Shown one piece after another: positions 8,573-20,144 of a stretch of DNA of 64,000 bases (the stretch's first letter is position 1; every line of letters begins with the position of its first letter). The DNA is from Fischerella sp. CENA71 (GTDB taxonomy: Bacteria; Cyanobacteriota; Cyanobacteriia; Cyanobacteriales; Nostocaceae). Below the pieces are notes generated by a model. That model did not search any database, was not told the origin of the DNA, and was given only the letters and a program-made list of their open reading frames with translations. The position numbers and the translations under genes are program-made. The stretch lies in NCBI GenBank assembly GCA_024239075.1, contig JANBVI010000011.1, positions 1 through 64,000 of the forward strand. The letters are read 5' to 3'.

Positions 8573-10720
8573 ATGAAAGCAGAATTTTGGTTTGAGTCTT
8601 GGAACGTTGATGGCTCAAAAACTAGTTTTCACCGTCAAAACATCCATCCTTACATAAAAACTCATACTCCTCCATCTCAGCTAAAAGGAAAAAGACTTTT
8701 ACCCAAAGTCCCGCTATCAATTATGGATGCTAATCGGGATGAGATCCCCGATGTGACAATGCAGATTGTTGAAGGAAATCTACCTAACGATCTACAGGGT
8801 CATGTTTTTCTTGTTGCACCAGCTGGCACTGTCGATTCTCAAGGTCTTCCCTATAAAAACGGAAATACCTGCTTGAATGGCGACGGCATGATTTATCGAC
8901 TTGACTTCAATCAGCCTGGTGAAGTGAGGTTGAAGCAACGACTTGTCACACCACCAGACTATATAGCTGATAAGGTAACCCAAAACACACCCTTGTTGCG
9001 ATTCCGCAACCACGGACTGATCAGATTTTCTTTCTTGCTTGGCTCACGTAATGAGTTAAATACAGGTTTGTTGCCAATGAAATTTCCTGGGGAATCAAAC
9101 GAGCGTCTGCTAGTCACTTATGATGCAGGCCGTCCCTACGAAGTTGATACACAAACCCTAGAGTTAGTGACTCCAGTTGGAGCGATGGATGAATGGGAAG
9201 CAGCAATTGACTTTCCTAATTATCCCTTTAAGCCAATTTTAAGCACTGCCCATCCTGTGTTTGATACTTATAAACACCAAATGTTTACGGTCAATTATGC
9301 CAGACCACTACGTAAATATCTAGGAGATATTATTAGTAAGTTAAATCAGGAAAAAGAAAAAGAGCAAGAGCCAGAAAAAAATCAATGGTTATCAGTAATT
9401 TGTGAATTGCTGGAGAAAGTTTGGAATCGTGATTCATGGAATAATGATTTTGTCTATTTGATGCGTTGGGATGGTATAGGTGATTTGGAACGATGGCAGC
9501 TGATCCACCCCGATGGTTCGCCAGTCACGATTAGGCAGAGTATGCATCAGATTGGAGTAACTGAAGATTATGTCGTGCTGATGGATACAGCCTTTACCAC
9601 TGGAATTGAGCAAATTATTAATAACTTTCCAGATCTTCCCCTAGTAGACGAAAGAAAATTAGCCCGTATTGAGCCGTCACCAGACTCTACCATATACATT
9701 ATCCGCCGCGACGATCTACAAGAGGGCAACAAAACGGTTTTGGCGCAAAAGGTAGTTATCCCACTCGAAGCAGCTCACTTTTTGGTGGACTATGAAAATC
9801 CTGGTAACAAAGTTACACTTCATGCTGCCCATATCTGTGCTTGGGATGTTGCTGAATGGCTGCGTAAAAGCGATCGCTCTCCCTATGATCGTCTACCTGT
9901 ATCGCCTTGTTTGAGTGGAACTCAACAAAGTCCGATGGATATCAGCCGCATGGGACGTTATGTCATAGATGTTAATAACTTGAGTATTGAAGAAAAAGTA
10001 GTCATTGACCATCCCGATTGTACTTGGGGAGTCGGTTTATTCGCTTATCTTGACAGACTACCATCGTCAGGTATGACTCCCAAGAAACTAGATAATATTT
10101 ACTGGGTGTCTTTTGGACTTTGGCAAGAGTTGACAACTGAATTTATGCGTGAGCAATACGAGGACTATCGTTATAGAAAAGTCCCTCTGGATAAAGTTCT
10201 GCAACTTGCTAAAGAAGGCAAACCTTCCTGCTTATTCCGATTAAACACTACATCGACCGAATCTATGAGGATCGATGATTACTACCAATTCCCTCCAGGC
10301 CACATAGCACTTTCGCCCCAGTTTATCCCTCGCAGTTTCGGCGAAGAAAGTTCAACTAACGGTTATATCATGTGTACCGTTTTTACTCCAGATCGCGATG
10401 AAATTTGGATTTTTGATGCTGAAAATCTAAATGTCGAAAAACCCTTATGTAAGCTGTATCATCCTCAACTCAATTTTGGGCTATCATTGCACACAGCATG
10501 GTTGCAGAATCTCAGTTCTGCTCAGGATAAGTATAAGGTTGCGGTCGAGAAAGATTATCCGCGCTCAACATTAGAGAAGTTGCTTAACTTTGTGGATGAC
10601 TTGTCCTCTCTTACAGACTCTTTTACACCAAGTGGTGGTAAAGACCTCAAGACAGAGGTTAAAGAGGAAATTCAAAATCTATTTGAGCAACAGATTTATC
10701 AATCTGACTTTTCTCGTTAA
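8573..10720 (+). CDS. carotenoid oxygenase (RPE65/CCD family)
   Basis: 715 residues with a strong GGAGA ribosome-binding site before the ATG. The family signature is seen in '[20 protein letters not shown]' (about 64-83) and '[11 protein letters not shown]' (about 101-111). Candidate iron-binding histidines are H227 ([10 protein letters not shown]), H325 (SMHQIG), H417 (TLHAAH) and H640 (LHTAW), the spacing expected for the four-His Fe(II) site. The enzyme family cleaves carotenoid or apocarotenoid double bonds. The protein is longer than typical cyanobacterial apocarotenoid oxygenases (about 480-500 residues): there is a 50-residue N-terminal extension, a charged insert '[14 protein letters not shown]' near 258-272 and a C-terminal tail. 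Substrate unknown. Confidence 0.85.
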   Translation: MKAEFWFESWNVDGSKTSFHRQNIHPYIKTHTPPSQLKGKRLLPKVPLSIMDANRDEIPDVTMQIVEGNLPNDLQGHVFLVAPAGTVDSQGLPYKNGNTCLNGDGMIYRLDFNQPGEVRLKQRLVTPPDYIADKVTQNTPLLRFRNHGLIRFSFLLGSRNELNTGLLPMKFPGESNERLLVTYDAGRPYEVDTQTLELVTPVGAMDEWEAAIDFPNYPFKPILSTAHPVFDTYKHQMFTVNYARPLRKYLGDIISKLNQEKEKEQEPEKNQWLSVICELLEKVWNRDSWNNDFVYLMRWDGIGDLERWQLIHPDGSPVTIRQSMHQIGVTEDYVVLMDTAFTTGIEQIINNFPDLPLVDERKLARIEPSPDSTIYIIRRDDLQEGNKTVLAQKVVIPLEAAHFLVDYENPGNKVTLHAAHICAWDVAEWLRKSDRSPYDRLPVSPCLSGTQQSPMDISRMGRYVIDVNNLSIEEKVVIDHPDCTWGVGLFAYLDRLPSSGMTPKKLDNIYWVSFGLWQELTTEFMREQYEDYRYRKVPLDKVLQLAKEGKPSCLFRLNTTSTESMRIDDYYQFPPGHIALSPQFIPRSFGEESSTNGYIMCTVFTPDRDEIWIFDAENLNVEKPLCKLYHPQLNFGLSLHTAWLQNLSSAQDKYKVAVEKDYPRSTLEKLLNFVDDLSSLTDSFTPSGGKDLKTEVKEEIQNLFEQQIYQSDFSR

Positions 10721-10858
10721 GTCTGTTTTGTAAGCTGCCAACCTTCACTCTTGTCGTGTAATTTTGACCAACTTCACCACAGTACTTGGATACCAATGGG
10801 TGTTTTGCTTCGATGTTCAAGGTAGCCACCAAGCCAAGCAACAGCTTCAACGGTTCAA

Positions 10859-10968
10859 CTAATACCATTTCACAAAAATCCTGAGACATATTGGATTTAC
10901 TGTAGGGGCGTACGGTCGTACGCCCCTACTCATGTATCTGTATCATCAAAAAAGTGAAATGGTATTAG
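10859..10968. repeat. MITE-like palindromic element
   Basis: Terminal inverted repeats CTAATACCATTTCAC (10859-10873) and GTGAAATGGTATTAG (10954-10968) are exact complements over 15 bases. At the centre is a second perfect palindrome, GTAGGGGCGTACG (10902-10914) and CGTACGCCCCTAC (10917-10929) separated by two bases. At 110 bases it has no coding capacity. This architecture is that of a non-autonomous miniature element that could fold as one cruciform. It lies in the gap between the carotenoid oxygenase and the giant kinase. Confidence 0.8.
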
Positions 10969-11112
10969 AGCATAACCTATCGACATTGCATACTTATTTA
11001 ATCGGTGATCGCCCAGAGATAAATTGACTTTTACTAGAGAAGGTTGAAAAATAATCGTTAAGTCTTGTTAGTTTTGAATTCTCTGTGTGGAATTGAACTG
11101 AGGTACAGCGCG

Positions 11113-14100
11113 ATGATTTCTCTACCGAACGTTGAGGTTCACGCTCAAATTTACTCAAGTGCTAACTCAGTTGTGTACCGAGGGATAACCAAGCCGGATA
11201 ACACACCAATCATCCTCAAAGTTCTCAAACAAGACTATCCAACCCCCAATGAACTGGTTCGCTACAAACAGGAATATGAAATCACCCGTTCGCTGAATCT
11301 AGAAGGGGTAATTAAAGTATATAGCATCACTGAGCATCAAAGAACATTAGTGATGCTTTTGGAAGATTTTGGCGGAGAGTCTTTAAAGAAATTGGGCTGT
11401 GAGTCGCCTCTAACTTTTTATCCAATGCCTTTAAGCGAATTTCTTCACCTGGCAATTCAAATCACAGAGATTTTGAGTGCAATTCACAACAGCAATGTCA
11501 TCCACAAAGACATAAACCCCAGTAATATAGTCCTCAACCCAGGTACGAGGACGGTGAAAATCATAGATTTTGGCATCGCCACGCGATTCGCTCGTACCAA
11601 TCCAACTTTTAAGAATCCAAATGTCCTAGAAGGCACTTTAGCTTATATCTCTCCTGAGCAAACAGGGAGAATGAATCGTCTATTGGATTACCGCACAGAT
11701 TTTTACTCACTTGGAGTCACCTTCTATGAACTGCTGGTTGGGCAATTGCCGTTTGTAAGCAGTGATGTGCTTGAATTGGTGCATTGTCATATAGCTGTTG
11801 AGCCGATTGCACCCCATCAAGTGAATGCACAAATACCGAAAGTCATTTCTGATATCATCATGAAATTAATGGCAAAAAATGCCTCTGAACGATATCAAAG
11901 TGCTTGGGGAATTAGAGCTGATTTAGAAGCATGTTTTCAGCAGTTAGAAAACACTTGTGAAATAGAAGCATTCCAATTAGGAACTAATGATATTTCAGAC
12001 AAATTTCAAATTCCGCAAAAGCTGTATGGACGAAACTCTCAAGTAAAGACATTACTAGCAGCATTTGAGAGAGTGGCAGGAAGTACAGGCAAAAGGGAAA
12101 AAGAAAAAAGGGAAAACCTAGAATCCACCTCCCCTTCTCCAAGCGAAATGATGCTCATTGTAGGCTATTCCGGAATTGGCAAATCAGCTCTGGTACAAGA
12201 AATTTACAAACCGATTACCTTATCGCGAGGCTATTTCATTACGGGTAAATTTGACCAGTTTGGACGTAATATTCCTTACTCAGCAGTGGTGGATGCTTTC
12301 GCGGAATTAGTGCGACAACTACTGAGTGAACCAGAAGCTTGTTTACAAAAGTGGCGATCAAAAATCCAAGCTGCTTTGGGTGCAAATGGGCAGGTGATTT
12401 GTGATGTCATTCCCAATTTAGAACTGATAATTGGTAAACAGCCAGATGTACCACAAGTTGGAGCAACTGAAGCTCAATATCGCTTTAATTTGGTTTTTCA
12501 AAAGTTTATTCGGGTGTTTTGTTCAAAAGAACATCCTTTAGTCATCTTTCTGGATGATTTGCAGTGGGTAGACTCAGCAACTCTGAAGTTAATTGAATTA
12601 ATGATGAGCGATCGCTCCTCACAATGTTTGTTTTTGATTGGCGCATATCGAGAGGAGGAAGTGAACTCAACTCATGGGTTAATGATGACACTCCAGCAGT
12701 TGAAAAAAGCAGGGACAACGATTAATCAGATTACTTTAGCACCGCTTGACTTAGAGGCTGTAGCGCAATTAATTGCTGACACCTTGCATACTGACACTGC
12801 TATGGTTCAACCCCTAGCAGAGTTAATAATAAATAAAACTGATGGCAATCCCTTCTTTGTCAACGAGTTTCTCAAAACGCTGTACGCTCAAAATCTCTTA
12901 AACTTTGATTTTAATTGTCGCACCTGGCAATGGGATATCGCTCAAATTCAAGCCAGGGACATCACTGATAATGTGGTAGAGTTGATGATTGGCAAGCTCA
13001 AGCAACTGCCAGAATCAACGCAGAGCCTATTAAGCTTGGCAGCTTGTATCGGTGCTAATTTCAGTTTAAATATACTCGCTATTATCTGTGAAAAAACAGA
13101 AAGTGAACTTTACCCCGACTTAGTAAAAGCAGTTGATGCAGGAGTCATTCTACCTACATCCCAGTTAGATGCTCAACTATTCATTCAAGATTATAAATTC
13201 TTGCATGACCGAGTCCAGCAAGCGGCGTATGTGTTAATTGACGAAAACCAAAAACAGACAGTTCATCTACAAATCGGTCGCAATTTATTACAGAAAACTA
13301 CAGATGAGACATTGTCAGACAAGCTGTTTGAAATAGTAGATCATTTAAATATTGGTGTTGAAATTGTTACCAAATCAAAAGAACGTTCTCAAATTGCCAA
13401 ACTAAATTTGCTGGCAGCAAGGAAAGTGAAAGCGGCCATAGCATACGAAGCCGCTGTGAATTACTTAAATATAGGTTTAAATCTTTTAGGAACAGATAGC
13501 TGGAAATATCAATATAATTTGACTTCTGCTCTCTATTTAGAGGCCTCAGAAGCGCAATATCTTAACACTAATTTAGAGCAGGCGACAACATTATGTAATG
13601 TTGCTTTTCAGCACATCAAAACAAGACTAGAAAAAGTCAAACTATACAAAATTAAAATTAAGCTGGCGCTCGCTCAAAATCAGATTGAACTAGCAATAGA
13701 GACAGGATTGCAAGTTCTGGAAATGCTGGGAGTGACTTTAGTGCGATCGCTACCACAAGAACTAGATATCGGGGAGATAGCTCAATTATCAAGCATGATA
13801 GATCCCTATAAGCTTGCGGCAATGGAAATTTTAATGCTCATACATGCACCCGCTTGTTTTGGAGAAAGTCGGTTAGCGCTACCCATAACATATACAATGG
13901 TCGAACTCTCCAGACAATATGGAAATTCGCCACCATCTATTTATGCCTATGCTGTTTATGGCATTATTAGGATTTGGCTAGTACCAAATATAGATTTTTC
14001 GTATCAACTTGGTCAATTAGCTCGGCTATTATTAGAGCGGTTGAATGCTAGAGAGTTTCAATCTAAATCATCACTCTCAATTTCCATTAATATCACTCAT

Positions 14101-17073
14101 TGGAAGAAGCACACAAGAGAAACTATAGAACCATTGCTTTGGGCAATTCAAGACGCATTAGAAGTTGGCGATATAGAATTTGCTTGCCATGCTGCTTATT
14201 TCTACTGTGCTCACTTATTCTTCAACGGCGATAACTTAGAATACGTACAAGACAAACAGAAACAATATATTAAGTTTATTCAAAAATTTAGGCAGGAACA
14301 CCAGCTTTACTTAGCAAGGGTTGATGGGCAGTTAGTAGATAACTTAAGAGAGAGTTCCCCAGATAAATTAGTTTTAACTGGCAAATATCTGAATGAGGAA
14401 GAAACCATAGCATATTTACAAAAACACAATAACTTATTCTCCTTGTTCAGCATATATTTTGCTAAATGTATGCTTTGTTATTTATTTAAAAATTATGAAA
14501 AATCTCTAGAGTCTGCCGAGATAGGAGCAAAATATTCAGGATATGTCCAGAGTCAAATTATTTTTGTTCAACATAATTTTTACTATTCTCTGTCATTGCT
14601 AGCTAACTGTATACCCACAAGTTTTGAGGTAAATTTAGGCAGCAAAAACGAGAAACATCAGTACTTAAGTCAAGTATTGCAGAATCAAGAAAAAATGCAA
14701 TATTGGGCGCAACATGCACCAATGAATTATCAGCACAAATACGACTTAGTAGAAGCAGAGAAAGCCCGAGTATTAGGTAATATTCTTGAAGCAGAAGAAT
14801 TTTATGAACGAGCAATTGCTGGAGCAAATAAAAACGAATATATCCAAGAAGAAGCATTAGCTTATGAATTAGCAGCCAAGTTTTATCAATCGCGTGGCTT
14901 GTCAAAGTTTGCCTCTACATACATGAAAGAAGCACACTATTGCTATGAACGCTGGGGAGCTATTGCCAAAGTCAGGGATTTAGAAACCAAATATCCACAC
15001 CTGCTTTTTACTTCATCACAAAATAGAAGCACTACATCTACGGACACTATCAATCCTCACACGACCACTAATACTGATTTAGAAAAAAATTTAGATTTAG
15101 CTACGGTCATCAAAGCATCACAAGCAATTTCCGGCGAAATTCTCATCGAGAAGTTACTTGCGACATTGATGAAAATCTTAATTGAAAATGCTGGGGCGCA
15201 AACCGGGTACTTGATTTTAGAAAACTCAGGAAAACTACTGATTGAAGCTGCTGGCAAGGTGAATTCCGAACACGTCGCTGTCTTGCAGTCAATCCCAATT
15301 GAAGAGTGTTTACCAACATCTATCATTAACTATGTCGCACGCAGCCATGAAAGTGTAGTCTTAAATGATGCAAAAAGTGAGGGCAATTTTACAACTGAGC
15401 CTTACATTAGCACAAATCAAACCAAATCGATTTTGTGTACTCCACTGCTTAATGGCGGCAAACTGATTGGCATTCTCTACCTAGAAAATAATCTCACAGT
15501 TGGGGCTTTTACAAAAGAGCGTTTGTCAGTCCTAAATTTGTTATCCTCCCAAGCTGCAATCTCGATTGAAAATGCGACTCTCTATACTCAGTTAGAACAA
15601 AAAGTGGAGCAGCGCACTGCTGAACTTGCTTTGGCTACAGAGCAAGCGCAAGTTGCAAATCAAGCCAAAAGCACTTTTTTGGCAAATATGAGCCATGAAC
15701 TGCGAACTCCCCTCAATACCATTCTCGGCTTTTCCCAATTGCTGAATCGCTCACATGAGTTGTCTGACCAATCGCAAGAATATTTAGAAATCATCAACCG
15801 CAGTGGCGAACACTTGCTCACCCTCATTAACCAAGTTCTGGAACTATCTAAAATCGAAGCGGGACGTACAACACTCAACTGTGGATCTTTCAACCTGCAT
15901 CGCCTATTGAGTGAATTGGAAAATATGTTCCAACTCAAGGCGACTGACAAAGGGTTATACTTGCGTTTTGAGTTGATACCCGAAGTACCTGAAGTTGTCT
16001 GCACAGATGAAGTAAAACTGCGGCAAGTATTGATTAATCTGCTCTCAAACGCAATTAAATTTACTGACTCCGGGGGTGTGTCGGTGAGAGTATCAGTTTT
16101 GCCAGATGAATTATTACTAGCAGAAGATAACCCACAACAGAAAATCCATTTTGAAGTTAGAGATACTGGTGCTGGTATGGACTCTCAGGAGTTAGAGCAG
16201 CTATTTGAAGCCTTTGTGCAAACCAAAACTGGGACTCAATCACAACAAGGGACGGGTTTAGGCTTGGCTATAGCTCGCGAGTTTGTACAATTGATGGGAG
16301 GGGACATCACTGTTAGTTCTTCTGTAGGATATGGTAGTGTCTTCAAATTTGATATTTGCGTTGCTCGTATTGAAACTCCCCAAACTGAAAATCTACAACC
16401 TCTTCGCCGTGTCTTGGCTCTACAACCAAATCAACCAAACTATCGTATGCTGATTGTAGACGACCACCCAGAAGGTCGGCAATTACTGATGACACTACTT
16501 TCTAGGGTTGGCTTTGAGGTAAAACAAGCTAGTGATGGTCAACAAGCAATTAAAATTTGGGAACACTTTTCACCGCACTTAATTTTTATGGATATGCGGC
16601 TACCAGTACTTGATGGACGTGAAGCCACTAAACGTATTAAAGCCACTGGTGTTGATCAAGCTACAAAAATTGTGGCTGTAACTGCTTCTTCCTTAGAGTC
16701 TGAGCGCGCTGTAATCATGGCTGCTGGTTGCGATGACTATATCCGTAAGCCATTCAAAGAGGCTGAGATTTTTGAGACTATCCAAAAGCATCTCGGTGTA
16801 CGCTATATCTATGATCAACCTGTTAGTACACCACAGTTGACTCAAACCGAACCAGATATGATTACTTCTGCTGACTTGGGTGTCCTGGATGCTGATTTAG
16901 TTCAACAATTGCACCAAGCGGCTCTGAGGGTAGATGCCAAGCAAATTCTCAGGTTGATTGAACAAATTCCTTCTTCTCATGCTGATATCGCTTCAAACCT
17001 TATTTATCTGGTTGATAACTTTTGTTTTGAACAGATTATCACTTTAACTCAACCACACCAGCGCAATGCATAA
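11113..17073 (+). CDS. hybrid Ser/Thr kinase-ATPase-GAF-histidine kinase-receiver protein
   Basis: 1,986 residues from the ATG at 11113, chosen because a GAGG motif precedes it; an in-frame ATG at 11065 would add 16 residues. Domains in order: eukaryotic-type protein kinase (1-280) with VAIK-type K36, 'HKDINPSN' and 'DFGIA'; AAA-type ATPase with Walker A '[10 protein letters not shown]' (351-360) and Walker B 'FLDDLQWVD' (about 479); a long helical TPR-like region (about 620-1310); GAF domain (about 1330-1490); HisKA with phosphoacceptor H1528 in 'SHELRTPL'; HATPase with N-box '[11 protein letters not shown]' and 'GTGLGLAIA'; receiver with phosphoacceptor D1827 in 'FMDMRLP'; and a 60-residue tail. 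It is a cytoplasmic integrator of Ser/Thr and His-Asp signalling, common in filamentous cyanobacteria. All key catalytic residues seen are intact. Confidence 0.92.
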   Translation: MISLPNVEVHAQIYSSANSVVYRGITKPDNTPIILKVLKQDYPTPNELVRYKQEYEITRSLNLEGVIKVYSITEHQRTLVMLLEDFGGESLKKLGCESPLTFYPMPLSEFLHLAIQITEILSAIHNSNVIHKDINPSNIVLNPGTRTVKIIDFGIATRFARTNPTFKNPNVLEGTLAYISPEQTGRMNRLLDYRTDFYSLGVTFYELLVGQLPFVSSDVLELVHCHIAVEPIAPHQVNAQIPKVISDIIMKLMAKNASERYQSAWGIRADLEACFQQLENTCEIEAFQLGTNDISDKFQIPQKLYGRNSQVKTLLAAFERVAGSTGKREKEKRENLESTSPSPSEMMLIVGYSGIGKSALVQEIYKPITLSRGYFITGKFDQFGRNIPYSAVVDAFAELVRQLLSEPEACLQKWRSKIQAALGANGQVICDVIPNLELIIGKQPDVPQVGATEAQYRFNLVFQKFIRVFCSKEHPLVIFLDDLQWVDSATLKLIELMMSDRSSQCLFLIGAYREEEVNSTHGLMMTLQQLKKAGTTINQITLAPLDLEAVAQLIADTLHTDTAMVQPLAELIINKTDGNPFFVNEFLKTLYAQNLLNFDFNCRTWQWDIAQIQARDITDNVVELMIGKLKQLPESTQSLLSLAACIGANFSLNILAIICEKTESELYPDLVKAVDAGVILPTSQLDAQLFIQDYKFLHDRVQQAAYVLIDENQKQTVHLQIGRNLLQKTTDETLSDKLFEIVDHLNIGVEIVTKSKERSQIAKLNLLAARKVKAAIAYEAAVNYLNIGLNLLGTDSWKYQYNLTSALYLEASEAQYLNTNLEQATTLCNVAFQHIKTRLEKVKLYKIKIKLALAQNQIELAIETGLQVLEMLGVTLVRSLPQELDIGEIAQLSSMIDPYKLAAMEILMLIHAPACFGESRLALPITYTMVELSRQYGNSPPSIYAYAVYGIIRIWLVPNIDFSYQLGQLARLLLERLNAREFQSKSSLSISINITHWKKHTRETIEPLLWAIQDALEVGDIEFACHAAYFYCAHLFFNGDNLEYVQDKQKQYIKFIQKFRQEHQLYLARVDGQLVDNLRESSPDKLVLTGKYLNEEETIAYLQKHNNLFSLFSIYFAKCMLCYLFKNYEKSLESAEIGAKYSGYVQSQIIFVQHNFYYSLSLLANCIPTSFEVNLGSKNEKHQYLSQVLQNQEKMQYWAQHAPMNYQHKYDLVEAEKARVLGNILEAEEFYERAIAGANKNEYIQEEALAYELAAKFYQSRGLSKFASTYMKEAHYCYERWGAIAKVRDLETKYPHLLFTSSQNRSTTSTDTINPHTTTNTDLEKNLDLATVIKASQAISGEILIEKLLATLMKILIENAGAQTGYLILENSGKLLIEAAGKVNSEHVAVLQSIPIEECLPTSIINYVARSHESVVLNDAKSEGNFTTEPYISTNQTKSILCTPLLNGGKLIGILYLENNLTVGAFTKERLSVLNLLSSQAAISIENATLYTQLEQKVEQRTAELALATEQAQVANQAKSTFLANMSHELRTPLNTILGFSQLLNRSHELSDQSQEYLEIINRSGEHLLTLINQVLELSKIEAGRTTLNCGSFNLHRLLSELENMFQLKATDKGLYLRFELIPEVPEVVCTDEVKLRQVLINLLSNAIKFTDSGGVSVRVSVLPDELLLAEDNPQQKIHFEVRDTGAGMDSQELEQLFEAFVQTKTGTQSQQGTGLGLAIAREFVQLMGGDITVSSSVGYGSVFKFDICVARIETPQTENLQPLRRVLALQPNQPNYRMLIVDDHPEGRQLLMTLLSRVGFEVKQASDGQQAIKIWEHFSPHLIFMDMRLPVLDGREATKRIKATGVDQATKIVAVTASSLESERAVIMAAGCDDYIRKPFKEAEIFETIQKHLGVRYIYDQPVSTPQLTQTEPDMITSADLGVLDADLVQQLHQAALRVDAKQILRLIEQIPSSHADIASNLIYLVDNFCFEQIITLTQPHQRNA

Positions 17074-17118
17074 CGAGTAATAAAAGTGTGAAAAAATTTT
17101 CCAATTTGAGGTTATTTA

Positions 17119-17295
17119 CTAATCATTTATAATCCATTTGGCAACCAAACGCTGACGCTCTCCATCAAGTTCTTTCACCCAAATCATTGAAAGCTTAGGT
17201 TTCTTCGTTTTTAGGTTTTCAGTTAGAGAGATATCTGATAACAATGCTGGCTCTAAGGAAAGTAGAGAGTTGCTATAAGAAATTAAGTTTTGCAT
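17119..17295 (-). CDS. small conserved-looking protein, 58 residues
   Basis: A minus-strand frame starts at the ATG at 17295 with an AGGTAGG ribosome-binding site about 6 bases upstream. It encodes 58 residues that begin MQNLISYSNSLLSLEPALLS and end in 'LSMIWVKELDGERQRLVAKW' plus five residues. The tail, an aromatic-rich strand followed by a DGER turn and an RLVAKW strand, looks like a real folded protein. I do not recognise a named family. It is 90 bases downstream of another small minus-strand frame, so the two may be co-transcribed. Function unknown. Confidence 0.5.
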   Translation of the reverse strand: MQNLISYSNSLLSLEPALLSDISLTENLKTKKPKLSMIWVKELDGERQRLVAKWIIND

Positions 17296-17385
17296 TTTTT
17301 CCTACCTTTACTTGACACTTAATAATTATTGTTGACAATGTAAACCTGATGAAAATCAAAGGATTGTAAGAGATAAAAAATCTTA

Positions 17386-17649
17386 CTACATCCACCAATA
17401 AGTACGACTTTTTTTTAGTGTTGGAGTTTTTTTGAGAATTGATTCTGATTTACACTCATCCCATTCTGAAATCAAATTTGTCTTGTTTACAACATTTGGT
17501 AAGTACACATTACTACTATTTATATTGGAAACTATTCTAAAATTTTTACTTGGCGATAGCTTGCTCTTTTGAGACAATTGTGTATCTTGACTAGATTTAA
17601 TATCGGACATCACAGCTTCTTGTTTGAAAAAACTCAGATGAAATAGCAT
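17386..17649 (-). CDS. small Ser/Lys-rich protein of unknown function
   Basis: 87 codons from the ATG at 17649, preceded by AGGAG 9 bases upstream. An alternative start at 17610 (MSDIKSSQDTQL) would give 74 residues, and a different-frame ATG at 17653 sits closer to the same AGGAG but yields only an 18-residue peptide. The product is hydrophilic and rich in Ser, Lys and Asn, has one Cys, and ends in the aromatic 'SRTYWWM'. No family is recognised. Context: the neighbouring small minus-strand gene follows directly. Whether it is a precursor peptide or an ordinary small protein cannot be decided from sequence. Confidence 0.4.
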   Translation of the reverse strand: MLFHLSFFKQEAVMSDIKSSQDTQLSQKSKLSPSKNFRIVSNINSSNVYLPNVVNKTNLISEWDECKSESILKKTPTLKKSRTYWWM

Positions 17650-18248
17650 ACATTTTCTCCTAAAAATAAACTTGCAAAATAGTAGTAAAATTTGGTGTTA
17701 GCAATATTCAGTTATATTTTCCTCACATTCTTCTGCGAGATAACATCAGGCTTTGAAATGTAAACTAACTATTTCTTCGTAGAAAGGATTTAACTTACAC
17801 ATTGGAGGAATATGAAATAACTTGTAATTAAAGATGATAATATTTCGTTCAAAAGGACACTGTGTAGGAATAAGTTTGCACAATAAATGAGCTTGTTTAG
17901 CATTACAAATTGTTCTAGAATTTAACCATTGACTGACTCAAGATAAGAGGTCGTTTTTGGTTATGATTTGAGTTAAGCTAGTCATATATAGTTACCTTAA
18001 CTATTTGAAGATGAGGTTGTCTTTTCCCTCAACTTGATAGCTCTAATTTATCGAAAACAAATACTTGCTTACATCGAATAAATGTCATGTCCTAGCCATT
18101 ACATCTGTCATGAAAAGTGTAGAAAGTGGTGTTGCTGAGGTGGTGCGAGCGCAAGCGGAACTTGCCTCCAGCGAATATCTACAAAAAGTTATTGAGAATT
18201 TCTGATAGCGTTAATCAGTGATCGGCTACGCTCCCATCTTTTGGTTAA
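17650..18248. other. AT-rich intergenic region, no gene seen
   Basis: About 600 bases without a convincing frame on either strand. It should contain the promoter for the small minus-strand genes to its left. The right end (about 18110-18248) runs into the MITE and IS630 remnant and may be the decayed left part of that transposon. Confidence 0.4.
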
Positions 18249-18355
18249 GGGATCTCGGTGAAAATAAAATGTGCCGCCCTATCAAATATATTTTGGGTGA
18301 ACCCAAGGACTGGTGAGCGTTCCCACGTGGCTTGCTTTTATTTCTTGGAAAGTCC
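18249..18355. repeat. MITE with IS630-like ends, copy without inner hairpin
   Basis: The ends GGGATCTCGGTGAAAATAAAA (from 18249) and, on the other strand, GGACTTTCCAAGAAATAAAA (ending at 18355) form imperfect terminal inverted repeats. The interior contains 'CTATCAAATATATTTTG' and 'CCAAGGACTGGTGAGCG'. The same terminal and internal sequences occur in inverted orientation at 47396-47632, where an extra 112-base hairpin element is present between the segments that are contiguous here. Confidence 0.7.
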
Positions 18356-19036
18356 TGAAACAAGAATGGTGTATTGGAGAAATTGATGCTGAGTATATAT
18401 ATAGGATGGAAGACTTGCTCTACTTATATACTGAGAGCTTTCACGCTTTTGAACCAGTAGTTTGTTTTGATGAGCGACCTTACCAATTATTAAGCGATAT
18501 TGTAGAACCTCTACCTTGTAAACCAGACCAACCACCGCGAATTGATTATCAATATTCCCGTCAAGGGGTGTGTAACTTATTTGTATTTTATGAACCACAT
18601 TACAGCTGGCGACACGTAAAAGTGACTCCTTCAAGAACTAAAAAAGACTTTGCTCATCAAATGAAAGATTTAGTAGATATTTACTTTCCTAGAGCAGACA
18701 AAATTCGGGTAGTTTTAGATAACTTAAATACTCATACTCCTGCGGCTTTATATGAAACTTTTAGTCCAAGCGAGGCTAAAAGCATTCTTGACCGTTTGGA
18801 ATTTCATTACACTCCAAAACATGGTAGTTGGCTCAATAAGCGTAGAAATTGAAATCTCTGTTCTTTCACGCCAATGTTTAGACCGTCGCATTCCTGATAT
18901 TGAGACTTTACGTCAAGAAATTAAAGCTTGGGAAAAAGAACGTAATCATCAAAAAGCTAAAATCGATTGGCGTTTTTCAGCTTCAGATGCCAGAGTTAAA
19001 TTCCAACGATTTTATCCTACTTTAGACCTGTCATAA
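18356..19036 (+). pseudogene. IS630-family transposase remnant
   Basis: The frame reads 'WCIGEIDAEYIYRMEDLLYLY', 'VCFDERPYQLLSD', 'KIRVVLDNLNTHTPAALYETF' and 'HYTPKHGSWLN', which are the D, D and pre-E regions of an IS630-type DDE transposase. A frameshift at about 18835 (one extra base in the run after TGGCTCAAT) moves the rest, 'VEIEISVLSRQCLDRRIPD', into another frame ending at 19036. The N-terminal DNA-binding half is missing and replaced by the MITE, so this is a dead copy. Confidence 0.8.
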
Positions 19037-19351
19037 TTTTCTTGGCAAACTACTAGAGTGCCTGGCTGTGCGATCACTGTGACAACATCCTCTGACTCTG
19101 CTGAAGAAGTTCACACAGCACACAAGCACAAAAGTCCGCGCCTGTTAGCCCGAGCGCAGCCGACTACAGTTGGGAGCCTTTGAAATTTGCCGACCATTGG
19201 TCGGCAAACATTTTTCCATATCCTCTTAGAATTTGACCCTCGCTTTTTAACAGTTTGTTATCGTAGAGGATATTATTCATGTACTATAATCTTTGCACTT
19301 TTGCTACTTTCAAGCTGTAACTTTTCGAGCAGTATTTGTGACATTCGCGAT
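19037..19351. other. intergenic region with decayed sequence
   Basis: About 315 bases between the IS630 and RecD2 remnants. No frame of either strand looks coding. A direct echo TTTGCCGACCATTGGTCGGCAAA (19187-19209) forms a tight hairpin (TTTGCCGACC/GGTCGGCAAA) that could be an operator or an end of a lost element. Confidence 0.4.
19187..19209. repeat. perfect hairpin, 10-base arms
   Basis: TTTGCCGACC and GGTCGGCAAA are exact inverted complements separated by three bases. It stands between two transposon/helicase remnants, with no T-run after it. It may be a cruciform terminus of a lost mobile element or a protein-binding dyad. Confidence 0.5.
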
Positions 19352-19914
19352 CATACAATGTCCACTCCCCCAACTGTTTGCCACCATCACAGGAATTGAA
19401 AAGTATTTAGGCAGTGGTCTGATTAAAGGTGTTGGCCCAGTCACTGCAAAACGGATTATTGCATTTTTTGGTTTAGAAACCCTTGACATTATTGAAAACC
19501 AAATTGAGCGCTTGATTTCAGTTAATGCTATTGCATCTAAGCGCATTGCCATGATCCAAAAAGCATGGCAGGAGCAATCATGCATTAAGGAAGTAATGTT
19601 TTTTTTAACAAAGTCACGGTGTCTCTACTACATAAGCAGTCAAAATTTATAAGCACTATGGTGATGCAGCCATAGAAAAAGTTACCCACAACCCCTACCA
19701 GCTTGCTGCTGATATCTACGGTATTGGTTTTTTGACTGCTGGTAAAATTGCCCGTAACTTAGGAGTACCACCTGATTCTGAATTTAGATACCGTGCCGGG
19801 TTAACGCACGTATTGAACGAAGTTGCCAAGGACGGACACTGTTATTTACCACAGCCAAAGTTACTCAACGATGCGATCGCTCTGGCACAAGTTCTGGAGG
19901 ATAATCAAAGGTGA
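19352..19914 (+). pseudogene. recD2: RecD2-type helicase N-terminal fragment, frameshifted
   Basis: Two pieces in different frames read as the N-terminal helix-hairpin-helix region of RecD2-type ATP-dependent helicases: 19352-about 19610 with 'GIEKYLGSGLIKGVGPVTAK' and 'WQEQSCIKEVMFFL', then about 19650-19914 with 'YGDAAIEKVTHNPYQLAADI', 'YGIGFLTAGKIARNLG' and 'YRAGLTHVLNE'. The frame breaks near 19615. The whole helicase motor domain is absent. It is therefore a remnant of a gene that is about 2.2 kb when complete. Confidence 0.75.
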
Positions 19915-20144
19915 TCGCACAAGCGCATAAATGTACCAGTGCCGCAAACTGGATAGATAACAGGAGCGATCGCTCCTCTTACCAGATAATTACTGAAAAG
20001 ATGTTCCTTGCATTCAGTGATGCATTTTGTCATAGATGAAGCAAAATAGTTAGGAACAATTATCGTTGTTGAAACGATCCTGATTTGATAACTTGATTTT
20101 TGTGATCACCAACTGCATCTGCCAATTTTATCAAAGGTTTTTCA

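Noticed and set aside
10659-10889. Minus-strand frame ending in MVLVEPLKLLLGLVATLN-type sequence
   Set aside because: It overlaps the 3' end of the carotenoid oxygenase and the MITE arm. It may be an old gene fragment, but I cannot recognise it and there is no start signal.
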